Assembly: GCA_905200565.1 (NCBI GenBank)
Contig: CAJKKX010000179.1
Span: forward strand, 1 to 5,590
DNA from: an uncultured Lachnospiraceae bacterium
Lineage (GTDB): Bacteria > Bacillota_A > Clostridia > Lachnospirales > Lachnospiraceae
Length of the DNA stretch: 5,590 nucleotides
Direction of reading: 5' to 3'
The translations under genes and the position numbers were made by a program. Each line of letters starts with the position of its first letter. Positions within the stretch are counted from its first letter, which is position 1. Shown here in pieces: positions 1-5,590 of this stretch. The notes under the pieces were generated by a model. That model was not told where the DNA came from. It was given only the letters and a program-made list of their open reading frames with translations, and did no database searches.

Positions 1-1
1 G

Positions 2-1567
2 ATCTATTCTGGAATCGTGGACAGGCTTCAGAAGGATTTTATTTCTCAGATGAACAGCCAGGGCTATAATGATAAATATGACGGGGTGATTATCCATCCA
101 TATACCAGCTTTTCTAATGCAGGACAGTATGAGGAATCTCTGGCGACAGCGAAGGCAAAGACAAACTATGTGGCGTCCCATAAGGACGCGATGATGGCAG
201 CTACGGGCGATGACAGGAAAAAGGTGGCAATTTCGGAATTTGGCATCAATACTCAGAGCAATTACGTCACGTCTCTGGGAACGGCGATCTATGTCGCAAA
301 CCATATGGTCGACGGGGTAAATGCCGGGGCGGCATATCAGAACAAGCACTGTCTGGTAGACTTTACGGTAGGAGATAATCTGGGCGCATGGCAGCAGTGC
401 GTGATTCAGTGCCATAACTCCGATAATGGGTATCAGTATGTGGCGACGCCTACCCTGTATCTGTTTTCCATTTTTAACCATATGACGGGAAATGTGCAGG
501 TGAACCAGACCATTACCGGAAACGGGGATTATTATACGAACGGAAATAATACGGTACAGAATATCAACGTATATTCCACGAAAGATGACCAGGGAAATAC
601 CTATGTACTGGTCATCAATAATAAGAAATCCGATACTTCGTCCATACAGATTTCTGTAGATGGCCGTGATCTGACGGGGGAAGAGGTAGAGGTATGGGAT
701 TTAAGTTCTGAGAATGTGGATGATATGAATACACTGGCAGAACCGGACAAGGTAACGATCGGAAAAACAAGCATATCCGGAGAGGGGACAGAACTGGAGT
801 ATACGCTTCCCGCACATTCGGTTACCAGCTTTAAAATTCCGGCAGAGAAAGCAAATGTCAGCGTTACGGCAGAAGCAGGAGGAAGCGCTGCCGGAAGCAC
901 ACAGGCTGTTCCGGGCAGTCAAGTGACGGTTACGGCGACGCCGGATGAAAACTATGAGTTCACCGGATGGTATCTGGAAGGAGAAAAGGTGTCCGATCAG
1001 GCAGTTTATACCTTTACCGTTACCGTTTCGGTGGAGCTGACTGCGAAGTTTACGAAGAAACAGGAAACGGAGACGCCGTCTACGGAAGCGCCGCCTGCGG
1101 AAACAGAAAAGCCCGTCCCCAGGGAAGAGTTTGGAAAAGGCGTGGAAAAAACAGTGGGAGCCGGACGTTACCGGGTAACGAACGAGAAAAAGAAAACGGC
1201 AAAGCTGGTAAGCGTCTTAAATAAGAAGGCGTCAAAGCTGAACGTTCCGGCAACTGTGAGAATCGGCGGCGTGACCTGCAAGGTTACAGAGGTCGGCAGC
1301 CGTGTCATGATGGGAAATACGAAGCTGAAAAAAGTGATTCTTGGAACGAACGTCACCATGATCGGGAAACAGGCATTTACAGGCTGTAAGAACCTGAAAA
1401 ATGTTCAGTTAAAAGGAAAAGCCCTGAAAACAATCCGCACAGGCGCGTTTCAGAAAACCTCCGCAAAGCTGACCGTCAGCGCGAAGAGGATGACGAAAAA
1501 ACAGAAAGCCGCGCTTCTTGGAAAACTGAAAAAAGCCGGCGCAGGGAAAAAGGCGAAGGTAAAATAA
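2..1567 (+). CDS. Secreted modular glycoside hydrolase (clan GH-A-like), 5'-truncated, with InlB-type repeat and BspA-like LRR tail
   Basis: The reading frame is open from base 2, so the GTG at 17 is probably an internal Val codon and the true start lies upstream. Residue numbers count from that GTG. Residues 1-150 look like the end of a TIM-barrel glycosidase: DGVIIHPYT (22-30), then AISEFG (71-76), whose Glu74 (bases 236-238) fits a clan GH-A nucleophile. PTLYLFSIFNHMTGN (145-159) and the closing TLPAHSVTSFKI (263-274) recall the C-terminal part of GH51-type arabinofuranosidases and relatives, so an exo-acting role on plant polysaccharide is plausible but not proven. Residues 279-346 form an InlB/Listeria-Bacteroides-type repeat (VTVTATPDENYEFTGWYLEG). 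Residues 347-372 are a Thr/Pro/Glu linker. Residues 373-516 are a BspA-like LRR_5 region (NTKLKKVILGTNVTMIGKQAF) with a Lys-rich end. No LPXTG anchor is present. Export is inferred from the domains, because any signal peptide would be outside the window. The substrate is unknown. Confidence 0.75.
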   Translation: MYSGIVDRLQKDFISQMNSQGYNDKYDGVIIHPYTSFSNAGQYEESLATAKAKTNYVASHKDAMMAATGDDRKKVAISEFGINTQSNYVTSLGTAIYVANHMVDGVNAGAAYQNKHCLVDFTVGDNLGAWQQCVIQCHNSDNGYQYVATPTLYLFSIFNHMTGNVQVNQTITGNGDYYTNGNNTVQNINVYSTKDDQGNTYVLVINNKKSDTSSIQISVDGRDLTGEEVEVWDLSSENVDDMNTLAEPDKVTIGKTSISGEGTELEYTLPAHSVTSFKIPAEKANVSVTAEAGGSAAGSTQAVPGSQVTVTATPDENYEFTGWYLEGEKVSDQAVYTFTVTVSVELTAKFTKKQETETPSTEAPPAETEKPVPREEFGKGVEKTVGAGRYRVTNEKKKTAKLVSVLNKKASKLNVPATVRIGGVTCKVTEVGSRVMMGNTKLKKVILGTNVTMIGKQAFTGCKNLKNVQLKGKALKTIRTGAFQKTSAKLTVSAKRMTKKQKAALLGKLKKAGAGKKAKVK

Positions 1568-1640
1568 GCCGGCTTTTAGCCGCCAGGAAGCTTACATGGC
1601 TGAACGGTTACAAAATACGAAATAAGTGGCAGGCGAATGC

Positions 1641-1669
1641 TTGACAATATCGGATAAAACAGATAATAT
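1641..1669 (+). promoter_or_regulatory. Sigma-A-type promoter of glyA
   Basis: A perfect -35 hexamer TTGACA (1641-1646) lies exactly 17 bp before a near-consensus -10 TAATAT (1664-1669). Transcription would start near 1676, giving a leader of about 60 nt before the ATG at 1737. I saw no riboswitch or T-box signature in that leader. The only structure noted is a weak hairpin, ATGC/GCAT, at 1689-1703. The promoter shows that glyA can be transcribed independently of the glycosidase gene upstream. Confidence 0.85.
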
Positions 1670-1722
1670 GGTAGGGTATGCCACTATTATGCACAAAAAG
1701 CATTGTACGTATGAGGATGTTA

Positions 1723-1728
1723 AGGAGG
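1723..1728 (+). promoter_or_regulatory. Ribosome binding site deciding the glyA start
   Basis: AGGAGG, within TAAGGAGGAA, lies 8 nt before the ATG at 1737. It is a perfect Shine-Dalgarno sequence. It selects this ATG over the in-frame upstream ATGs at 1626 and 1668, which lie before or inside the promoter. Confidence 0.9.
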
Positions 1729-1736
1729 AAAGTTCT

Positions 1737-2975
1737 ATGTATTCACTGGATGAGGTGAGGGCAGTAGATCCGGAAATCGCTGAGGCAATTGTCCGGGAAG
1801 AAAAACGTCAGGACAGTCATATTGAGCTGATTGCTTCAGAGAACTGGGTGACGAAAGCGGTTATGGCAGCTATGGGAAGTCCATTAACAAATAAATATGC
1901 GGAAGGCTATCCGGGAAAACGTTATTACGGTGGGTGCCAGTGCGTGGATGAAGTAGAGAATCTGGCGATTGCGCGTGCAAAAGAAATCTTTGGATGCACT
2001 TATGCAAATGTTCAGCCTCATTCCGGAGCACAGGCAAACATGGCAGTGTTTCTGGCGATGCTGAATGCCGGAGATACCGTGATGGGTATGAATCTTGCGC
2101 ACGGCGGGCATCTGACACACGGAAGCCCTGCAAACTTCTCAGGTATGTATTTTCATGTTGTACCTTACGGAGTAAACGATGATGGCGTGATTGATTATGA
2201 AAAAGTAAGGGAAATTGCCCTTGAATGCAAACCAAAACTGATCGTGGCGGGGGCGAGTGCTTATGCGCGTACGATTGATTTTAAGAAATTCAGGGAAATT
2301 GCAGATGAGGCAGGCGCTTATTTGATGGTAGATATGGCGCATATCGCAGGACTGGTGGCGGCAGGGCTCCATCCGAGCCCGATTCCATATGCAGATGTAA
2401 CGACGACGACGACACATAAGACGCTGCGTGGGCCGAGAGGCGGAATGATTCTCTCCAGTGAAGAGACAGCAAAGAAGTTTAATTTTAATAAAGCAATTTT
2501 CCCGGGCGTACAGGGCGGTCCGCTGATGCATGTGATCGCAGCGAAGGCAGTGTGCTTCAAGGAAGTACTTTCCGATGAATATAAGGTTTATCAGCAGAAT
2601 ATCGTGAAGAATGCACAGGCGCTTTGCAAAGGGCTGATGAGCAGGGGAATCAAGATCGTTTCCGGCGGCACGGACAACCACCTGATGCTGGTTGACCTGG
2701 TAGATACCGGAAGGACAGGAAAAGAAGTAGAAAATCTTCTGGACAGCGTACACATTACCTGCAATAAGAACACGATCCCGAATGATCCGAAATCTGCTTT
2801 TGTAACCAGCGGCGTCCGTCTGGGAACTCCGGCAGTAACTGCAAGGGGAATGAAGGAAGAGGACATGGATGTGATTGCGGAGGCGATCGCTATCATGATT
2901 AAAGATCCGGAAGCAAATCAGCAGAAGGCGAGAGCGCTGGTGCAGGGATTAACGGATAAGTATCCATTGATCTAG
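1737..2975 (+). CDS. glyA: Serine hydroxymethyltransferase
   Basis: This cytosolic PLP enzyme interconverts serine plus tetrahydrofolate with glycine plus 5,10-methylene-tetrahydrofolate, the main source of one-carbon units for purine, thymidylate and methionine synthesis. Starting at 1737 the protein has 412 residues, the normal size for bacterial GlyA. Hallmarks in order: IELIASENW (29-37), [15 protein letters not shown] (52-66, containing the Tyr/Glu active-site pair 54 and 56), SGAQANMAV (96-104), AHGGHLTHG (121-129, His125 stacking on PLP), [13 protein letters not shown] (198-210, Asp199 facing the PLP ring), and [15 protein letters not shown] (222-236) with the PLP-binding Lys228 (bases 2418-2420). 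[14 protein letters not shown] (358-371) carries Arg361, which binds the substrate carboxylate. Roles are assigned by alignment from memory to E. coli GlyA, offset by one or two residues. The frame is open upstream to 1626, but the promoter and ribosome binding site lie inside that extension. All key residues are present, so the gene appears intact. Confidence 0.97.
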   Translation: MYSLDEVRAVDPEIAEAIVREEKRQDSHIELIASENWVTKAVMAAMGSPLTNKYAEGYPGKRYYGGCQCVDEVENLAIARAKEIFGCTYANVQPHSGAQANMAVFLAMLNAGDTVMGMNLAHGGHLTHGSPANFSGMYFHVVPYGVNDDGVIDYEKVREIALECKPKLIVAGASAYARTIDFKKFREIADEAGAYLMVDMAHIAGLVAAGLHPSPIPYADVTTTTTHKTLRGPRGGMILSSEETAKKFNFNKAIFPGVQGGPLMHVIAAKAVCFKEVLSDEYKVYQQNIVKNAQALCKGLMSRGIKIVSGGTDNHLMLVDLVDTGRTGKEVENLLDSVHITCNKNTIPNDPKSAFVTSGVRLGTPAVTARGMKEEDMDVIAEAIAIMIKDPEANQQKARALVQGLTDKYPLI

Positions 2976-3023
2976 TGATTTGCCGCAGTGATCTGTGAGA
3001 TTCCATACAGAAAACAGAAGAAT

Positions 3024-3063
3024 GAGACAGCCGTGAAATTTATGGTTTTGCGGCTGTCTTTTT
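3024..3063 (+). terminator. Intrinsic terminator of glyA
   Basis: AGACAGCCG (3025-3033) pairs perfectly with CGGCTGTCT (3051-3059). The stem can extend inward by two G-U and three A-U pairs to a 7-nt loop (3039-3045), and by one G-U pair at its base. A run of five T (3059-3063) follows directly. It lies about 50 nt after the glyA stop codon and about 50 nt before topB, so it should separate the two genes. Confidence 0.88.
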
Positions 3064-3101
3064 GACCTGAACATCATATTTAATACACGAAGGAGCATAA
3101 C

Positions 3102-3107
3102 AGGAGA
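3102..3107 (+). promoter_or_regulatory. Ribosome binding site of topB
   Basis: AGGAGA lies 6 nt before the ATG at 3114. A second SD-like AAGGAG at 3090-3095 is too far from this ATG to be the main site, being 18 nt away, but could act as a standby site. Confidence 0.75.
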
Positions 3108-3113
3108 ATCATT

Positions 3114-5306
3114 ATGAAATCATTAGTAATCGCGGAAAAACCTTCCGTAGCCCGTGACATCGCCCGCGTGCTGCATTGCCAGAAAAAGCTGCCCGGTGCG
3201 CTGGAGGGGGACAAATATATCGTTACCTGGGCGTTGGGGCATCTGGTTACACTGGCGGACCCGGAGGAATATGATAAGAAATATGCCCAGTGGAACCTGG
3301 AAACGCTGCCCATGCTGCCAAAAAAGATGCAGCTTGAGGTCATTAAGCAGACGGCAAAGCAGTTTAAGGATGTAAAAATACAGATTTACCGCAAGGATGT
3401 CGCGGAAATCATTATTGCGACAGACGCCGGGCGGGAAGGAGAACTGGTGGCCCGGTGGATTCTGGAAAAGGCAGACTGCCATAAGCCTTTGAAACGGCTG
3501 TGGATTTCTTCAGTAACAGATAAGGCAATCCGTGAGGGGTTTTCTCATCTGAAAGACGGCAGGGAATATAACAATCTTTATGCCGCTGCCGAGGCCCGCG
3601 CGGAGGCGGACTGGCTGGTGGGAATCAATGCGACCCGCGCGCTCACCTGCAAATACAACGCCCAGCTTTCCTGCGGACGTGTGCAGACGCCAACGCTGGC
3701 TATGATTGCCAGGAGGGAAGAGGAGATCAGGAAATTTAAACCGGAAGAATATTTTGGAATGCAGCTTCAGGCAGGCGGGATACGCTGGACATGGCAGGAT
3801 AAGAAAAGCAAAGGAATGCGCACGTTTCAAAAGGAGCGCATGAGTGAATTGCAGAAGCGGACAGAAGGGCAGAAGCTTACGGTCACGGATATCGAAAAAA
3901 CTTCAAAAAAGTCCTGCGCGCCTGGGCTTTACGACCTGACAGAACTCCAGCGGGACGCAAACAAAAAGTTTGGCTATTCGGCGAAGGAGACGCTGAATAT
4001 GATGCAGAGGCTCTATGAAAACCATAAGGTGCTGACGTATCCGAGAACCGATTCCCGCTATATCGGCAGCGATGTGGCGGAGACCTTAAAGGAACGGTTG
4101 AGAGCGTGCGCCGTGGGGCCATACCGGAAAATGGCGGGAAGCCTGGCGATGAAACCGATTAAGACGAACAGCTCTTTTGTAGACAATAAAAAAGTAAGCG
4201 ATCACCATGCCATTATTCCGACAGAGCAATTCGTCCAGCTCGATCATATGACGGTGGATGAGAGAAGAATTTATGATCTGGTGGTACGCCGGTTCCTGGC
4301 AGTGCTTTGCCCGCCGTTTGCGTATGAGCAGACGACGATGCGCGGGGAGACAGCGGGGGAAACCTTTGTAGCGAGAGGAAAGATCGTGAAAGATCCGGGA
4401 TGGAAAGCAGCGTATGAAAATCTTTCGGATCTGGAAGAAGAGGAAGAGGAAAGCGGCATCGGGGAACAGACGCTTCCGGCCATGCGAAAAGGAGAACGCC
4501 TGGTGGTGGAGCGTGTGCAGATTACGGCTGGAAAAACGAAGCCGCCTGCTCCGTTTAATGAAGCGACCCTTTTATCTGCAATGGAAAACCCGGTCAAATA
4601 TATGGAATCGGGGGATGCGGCGGCAGCCAGGACGCTGGGAGAGACCGGAGGACTGGGGACGGTGGCGACCAGGGCGGATATTATTGATAAGCTTTTCAAT
4701 ACTTTTCTGATGGAAAAGAGAGGAAAGGATATCTATATTACTTCCAAAGCAAGACAGCTTCTGGAGCTGGTGCCGGAGGATCTGAAGAAACCGGAGCTGA
4801 CGGCGTCCTGGGAGATGAAGCTTTCAGGGATCGCAAAGGGTTCCATAAAAAAAGAGGATTTTCTGAAGAAAATCAGAGAATACACGCAGGAGATTGTAAA
4901 TGAGATCAAGATGGGGGACGGAACGTTTCGCCATGAGAACCTGACCAGTAAGAAGTGCCCGGAATGCGGAAAGCGGATGCTGGCGGTCAATGGCAAGAAC
5001 AGTAAAATGCTGGTATGCCAGGACAGGGCGTGCGGGTACCGGGAGACGATTGCCAGAGTGACAAATGCACGCTGTCCGAAGTGCCATAAAAAGATGGAGA
5101 TGTATGTAAAGGGAGAAGAGGAAACTTTTATCTGTGCCTGCGGATATAAGGAAAAGCTGTCGGCTTTCAAGGCGCGCAGGGAAAAAGAAGGGGCGGGTGT
5201 AAACAAAAAGGATGTCCAGCGGTATCTGAACCAGCAGAAGAAAGAAGCGAAAGAACCGATGAACAACGCTTTTGCAGAAGCCTTTGCGAAATTGAATCTG
5301 AAATAA
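3114..5306 (+). CDS. topB: DNA topoisomerase III (type IA)
   Basis: A type IA topoisomerase cuts one DNA strand through a 5'-phosphotyrosine link, passes a strand and reseals it. TopB mainly decatenates and resolves replication and recombination intermediates. The N-terminal TOPRIM domain opens with SLVIAEKPSVARDIA (3-17, catalytic Glu8) and holds ATDAGREGELVARWI (102-116), with acidic residues Asp104, Glu108 and Glu110. The second Asp of the usual DxDxE is Gly106. SCGRVQTPTLAMI (186-198) is a typical type IA motif. The catalytic Tyr309 sits in LTYPRTDSRYI (307-317, Tyr codon 4038-4040) with Arg311 beside it. SDHHAIIPTE (362-371) and GLGTVATRADII (513-524) follow. A Glu run (441-446) is probably a flexible loop. 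The C-terminus has two zinc-ribbon-like clusters: Cys615, 618, 635, 640 and Cys654, 657, 674, 676. At 730 aa it is longer than E. coli TopB (about 650) and like Bacillus-type TopB. The ATG at 3114 has a good ribosome binding site. No convincing promoter was seen; it may use a weak one or terminator readthrough. Confidence 0.95.
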   Translation: MKSLVIAEKPSVARDIARVLHCQKKLPGALEGDKYIVTWALGHLVTLADPEEYDKKYAQWNLETLPMLPKKMQLEVIKQTAKQFKDVKIQIYRKDVAEIIIATDAGREGELVARWILEKADCHKPLKRLWISSVTDKAIREGFSHLKDGREYNNLYAAAEARAEADWLVGINATRALTCKYNAQLSCGRVQTPTLAMIARREEEIRKFKPEEYFGMQLQAGGIRWTWQDKKSKGMRTFQKERMSELQKRTEGQKLTVTDIEKTSKKSCAPGLYDLTELQRDANKKFGYSAKETLNMMQRLYENHKVLTYPRTDSRYIGSDVAETLKERLRACAVGPYRKMAGSLAMKPIKTNSSFVDNKKVSDHHAIIPTEQFVQLDHMTVDERRIYDLVVRRFLAVLCPPFAYEQTTMRGETAGETFVARGKIVKDPGWKAAYENLSDLEEEEEESGIGEQTLPAMRKGERLVVERVQITAGKTKPPAPFNEATLLSAMENPVKYMESGDAAAARTLGETGGLGTVATRADIIDKLFNTFLMEKRGKDIYITSKARQLLELVPEDLKKPELTASWEMKLSGIAKGSIKKEDFLKKIREYTQEIVNEIKMGDGTFRHENLTSKKCPECGKRMLAVNGKNSKMLVCQDRACGYRETIARVTNARCPKCHKKMEMYVKGEEETFICACGYKEKLSAFKARREKEGAGVNKKDVQRYLNQQKKEAKEPMNNAFAEAFAKLNLK

Positions 5307-5332
5307 AAGGGAAAAACCCCGGAAAAGGGAGA

Positions 5333-5356
5333 GCCGGGCCTTGTTTAAGGCCCGGC
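5333..5356 (+). terminator. GC-rich perfect hairpin after topB, possible terminator lacking a T-run
   Basis: GCCGGGCCTT (5333-5342) pairs perfectly with AAGGCCCGGC (5347-5356) around a GTTT tetraloop. An outer AACCC (5315-5319) can pair with GGGTT (5357-5361) across a 13-nt bulge. The hairpin begins 26 nt after the topB stop codon, the usual place for a terminator, but GGGTTATG follows instead of a U-tract. It may terminate weakly, or act as a 3'-end stabilising or processing structure. Confidence 0.5.
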
Positions 5357-5373
5357 GGGTTATGAAAAAGATT

Positions 5374-5398
5374 TTGAAAAGGTGTGTGCCCTTTTCGA
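5374..5398 (+). other. Second, weaker hairpin downstream of topB
   Basis: GAAAAGG (5376-5382) pairs with CCTTTTC (5390-5396) around a 7-nt loop. One U-G and one U-A pair could extend the base. No T-run follows. With the hairpin at 5333-5356 it makes a tandem stem-loop region at the topB 3' end. Its function is unknown. Confidence 0.35.
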
Positions 5399-5420
5399 TG
5401 ATTACTTTATCATGAAAATG

Positions 5421-5455
5421 TGAAAAAAATATGTATAACTTTTGAAAAAAATATG
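5421..5455 (+). repeat. 13-bp direct repeat, two copies, in A-tract-rich DNA
   Basis: TGAAAAAAATATG occurs at 5421-5433 and again at 5443-5455, 22 bp apart, or about two helical turns. Further A-tracts follow at 5474-5478 and 5481-5487, the last ending just before the tRNA promoter. Such DNA may be bent or act like UP elements that aid RNA polymerase binding. Low complexity alone could also produce the repeat. Confidence 0.5.
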
Positions 5456-5491
5456 GATGCGGACTGGAAAATGAAAAAGTAAAAAAAGGAC

Positions 5492-5520
5492 TTTACAAAT
5501 TCTTAAAGATATGCTAAAAT
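5492..5520 (+). promoter_or_regulatory. Sigma-A-type promoter of the tRNA-Arg gene
   Basis: A -35 TTTACA (5492-5497) lies exactly 17 bp before a -10 TAAAAT (5515-5520). The -10 carries an extended TG motif (TGC at 5512-5514). Transcription would start near 5527, about 14 nt before the mature tRNA 5' end. The A-rich DNA directly upstream would suit a strong stable-RNA promoter. Confidence 0.82.
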
Positions 5521-5540
5521 TCTTTTTGTTGTTAAGGAAT

Positions 5541-5590
5541 GTGCGTTTAGCTCAGCTGGATAGAGCGTTTGGCTACGGACCAAAAGGTCG
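5541..5590 (+). tRNA. tRNA-Arg (anticodon ACG), 3' part cut by the window edge
   Basis: The order of elements fits a tRNA: 5' acceptor strand GTGCGTT (5541-5547), TA at positions 8-9, D stem GCTC/GAGC (5550-5553 with 5563-5566) around a loop containing the conserved GG, anticodon stem TTTGG/CCAAA (5568-5572 with 5580-5584), and loop CTACGGA. The anticodon is ACG (5575-5577). The D loop carries A20, a known arginine identity element, together with C35. A34 would be deaminated to inosine by TadA so that it reads CGU, CGC and CGA. The T arm and 3' acceptor strand lie beyond the window. Confidence 0.93.

Noticed and set aside
967..1224. An 85-codon + strand frame overlapping the glycosidase gene
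   Set aside because: It is an alternate-frame shadow within the InlB repeat and linker, rich in Arg and Gly, with no protein family match by eye.
1676..1736. A possible riboswitch (for example glycine or folate type) in the glyA leader
   Set aside because: The leader is only about 60 nt and shows only a 4-bp hairpin, too little for any known riboswitch class.
2400..2414. A short tandem repeat of ACG codons in glyA
   Set aside because: It encodes the conserved Thr run just before the PLP-binding Lys, so it reflects protein constraint rather than a slippage or regulatory repeat.
2139..2753. A 204-codon open frame on the - strand, antisense to glyA
   Set aside because: It lies wholly inside the highly conserved glyA gene, its translation resembles no family I recognise, and no start signal supports it.
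3062..3089. A possible topB promoter with -35-like TTGACC
   Set aside because: No acceptable -10 lies 16-18 bp downstream; TAATAC at 3081 is only 13 bp away. It also overlaps the glyA terminator T-run.
4434..4451. A run of six Glu codons in topB
   Set aside because: It is a low-complexity acidic loop in an otherwise normal protein, with no sign of frameshift or repeat expansion.
4733..5266. A 177-codon open frame on the - strand inside topB, and a similar one at 4271-4699
   Set aside because: Both are shadows of the topB reading frame. Their Ser/Phe-rich composition is what the complement of Lys/Glu-rich coding DNA gives.

Overview
The window looks like ordinary chromosomal DNA from a low-to-mid GC Gram-positive anaerobe, most likely a gut Clostridia member of the Lachnospiraceae type. 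The signs are strong AGGAGG-type ribosome binding sites, sigma-A-like promoters with near-consensus hexamers, and a secreted modular glycosidase carrying an InlB-type repeat and a BspA-like leucine-rich repeat tail. The long Firmicutes-type TopB points the same way. The genus cannot be fixed from this sequence alone.

Layout, all on the + strand. (1) Bases 2-1567 hold the 3' part of a gene for a large extracellular protein: the end of a clan GH-A-like glycoside hydrolase domain, a beta-sandwich, an InlB/Listeria-Bacteroides-type repeat, a Thr/Pro/Glu linker and a BspA-like LRR tail. Its start lies outside the window. (2) Bases 1568-1736 hold a strong promoter (TTGACA, 17 bp, TAATAT) and a leader of about 60 nt. 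(3) Bases 1737-2975 encode serine hydroxymethyltransferase (glyA), complete at 412 aa, followed by a clear intrinsic terminator. (4) Bases 3114-5306 encode DNA topoisomerase III (topB), complete at 730 aa, with two C-terminal zinc-ribbon-like cysteine clusters. (5) Bases 5307-5540 are non-coding: a GC-rich perfect hairpin, a second weaker hairpin, an A-tract-rich stretch with a 13-bp direct repeat, and a tRNA promoter. (6) Bases 5541-5590 are the first 50 nt of a tRNA-Arg(ACG) gene cut by the window edge.

The genes do not form a functional pathway. The glycosidase serves polysaccharide use outside the cell, GlyA supplies glycine and one-carbon units, TopB resolves DNA intermediates, and the tRNA reads CGU/CGC/CGA codons. 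A promoter before glyA, a terminator after it and a separate tRNA promoter suggest largely independent transcription units. I found no CRISPR array, transposase, phage gene, toxin-antitoxin pair or defence cluster. The most useful second looks are the glyA start, the TOPRIM variant in TopB, the identity of the cut glycosidase, and the hairpin and A-tract architecture between topB and the tRNA.
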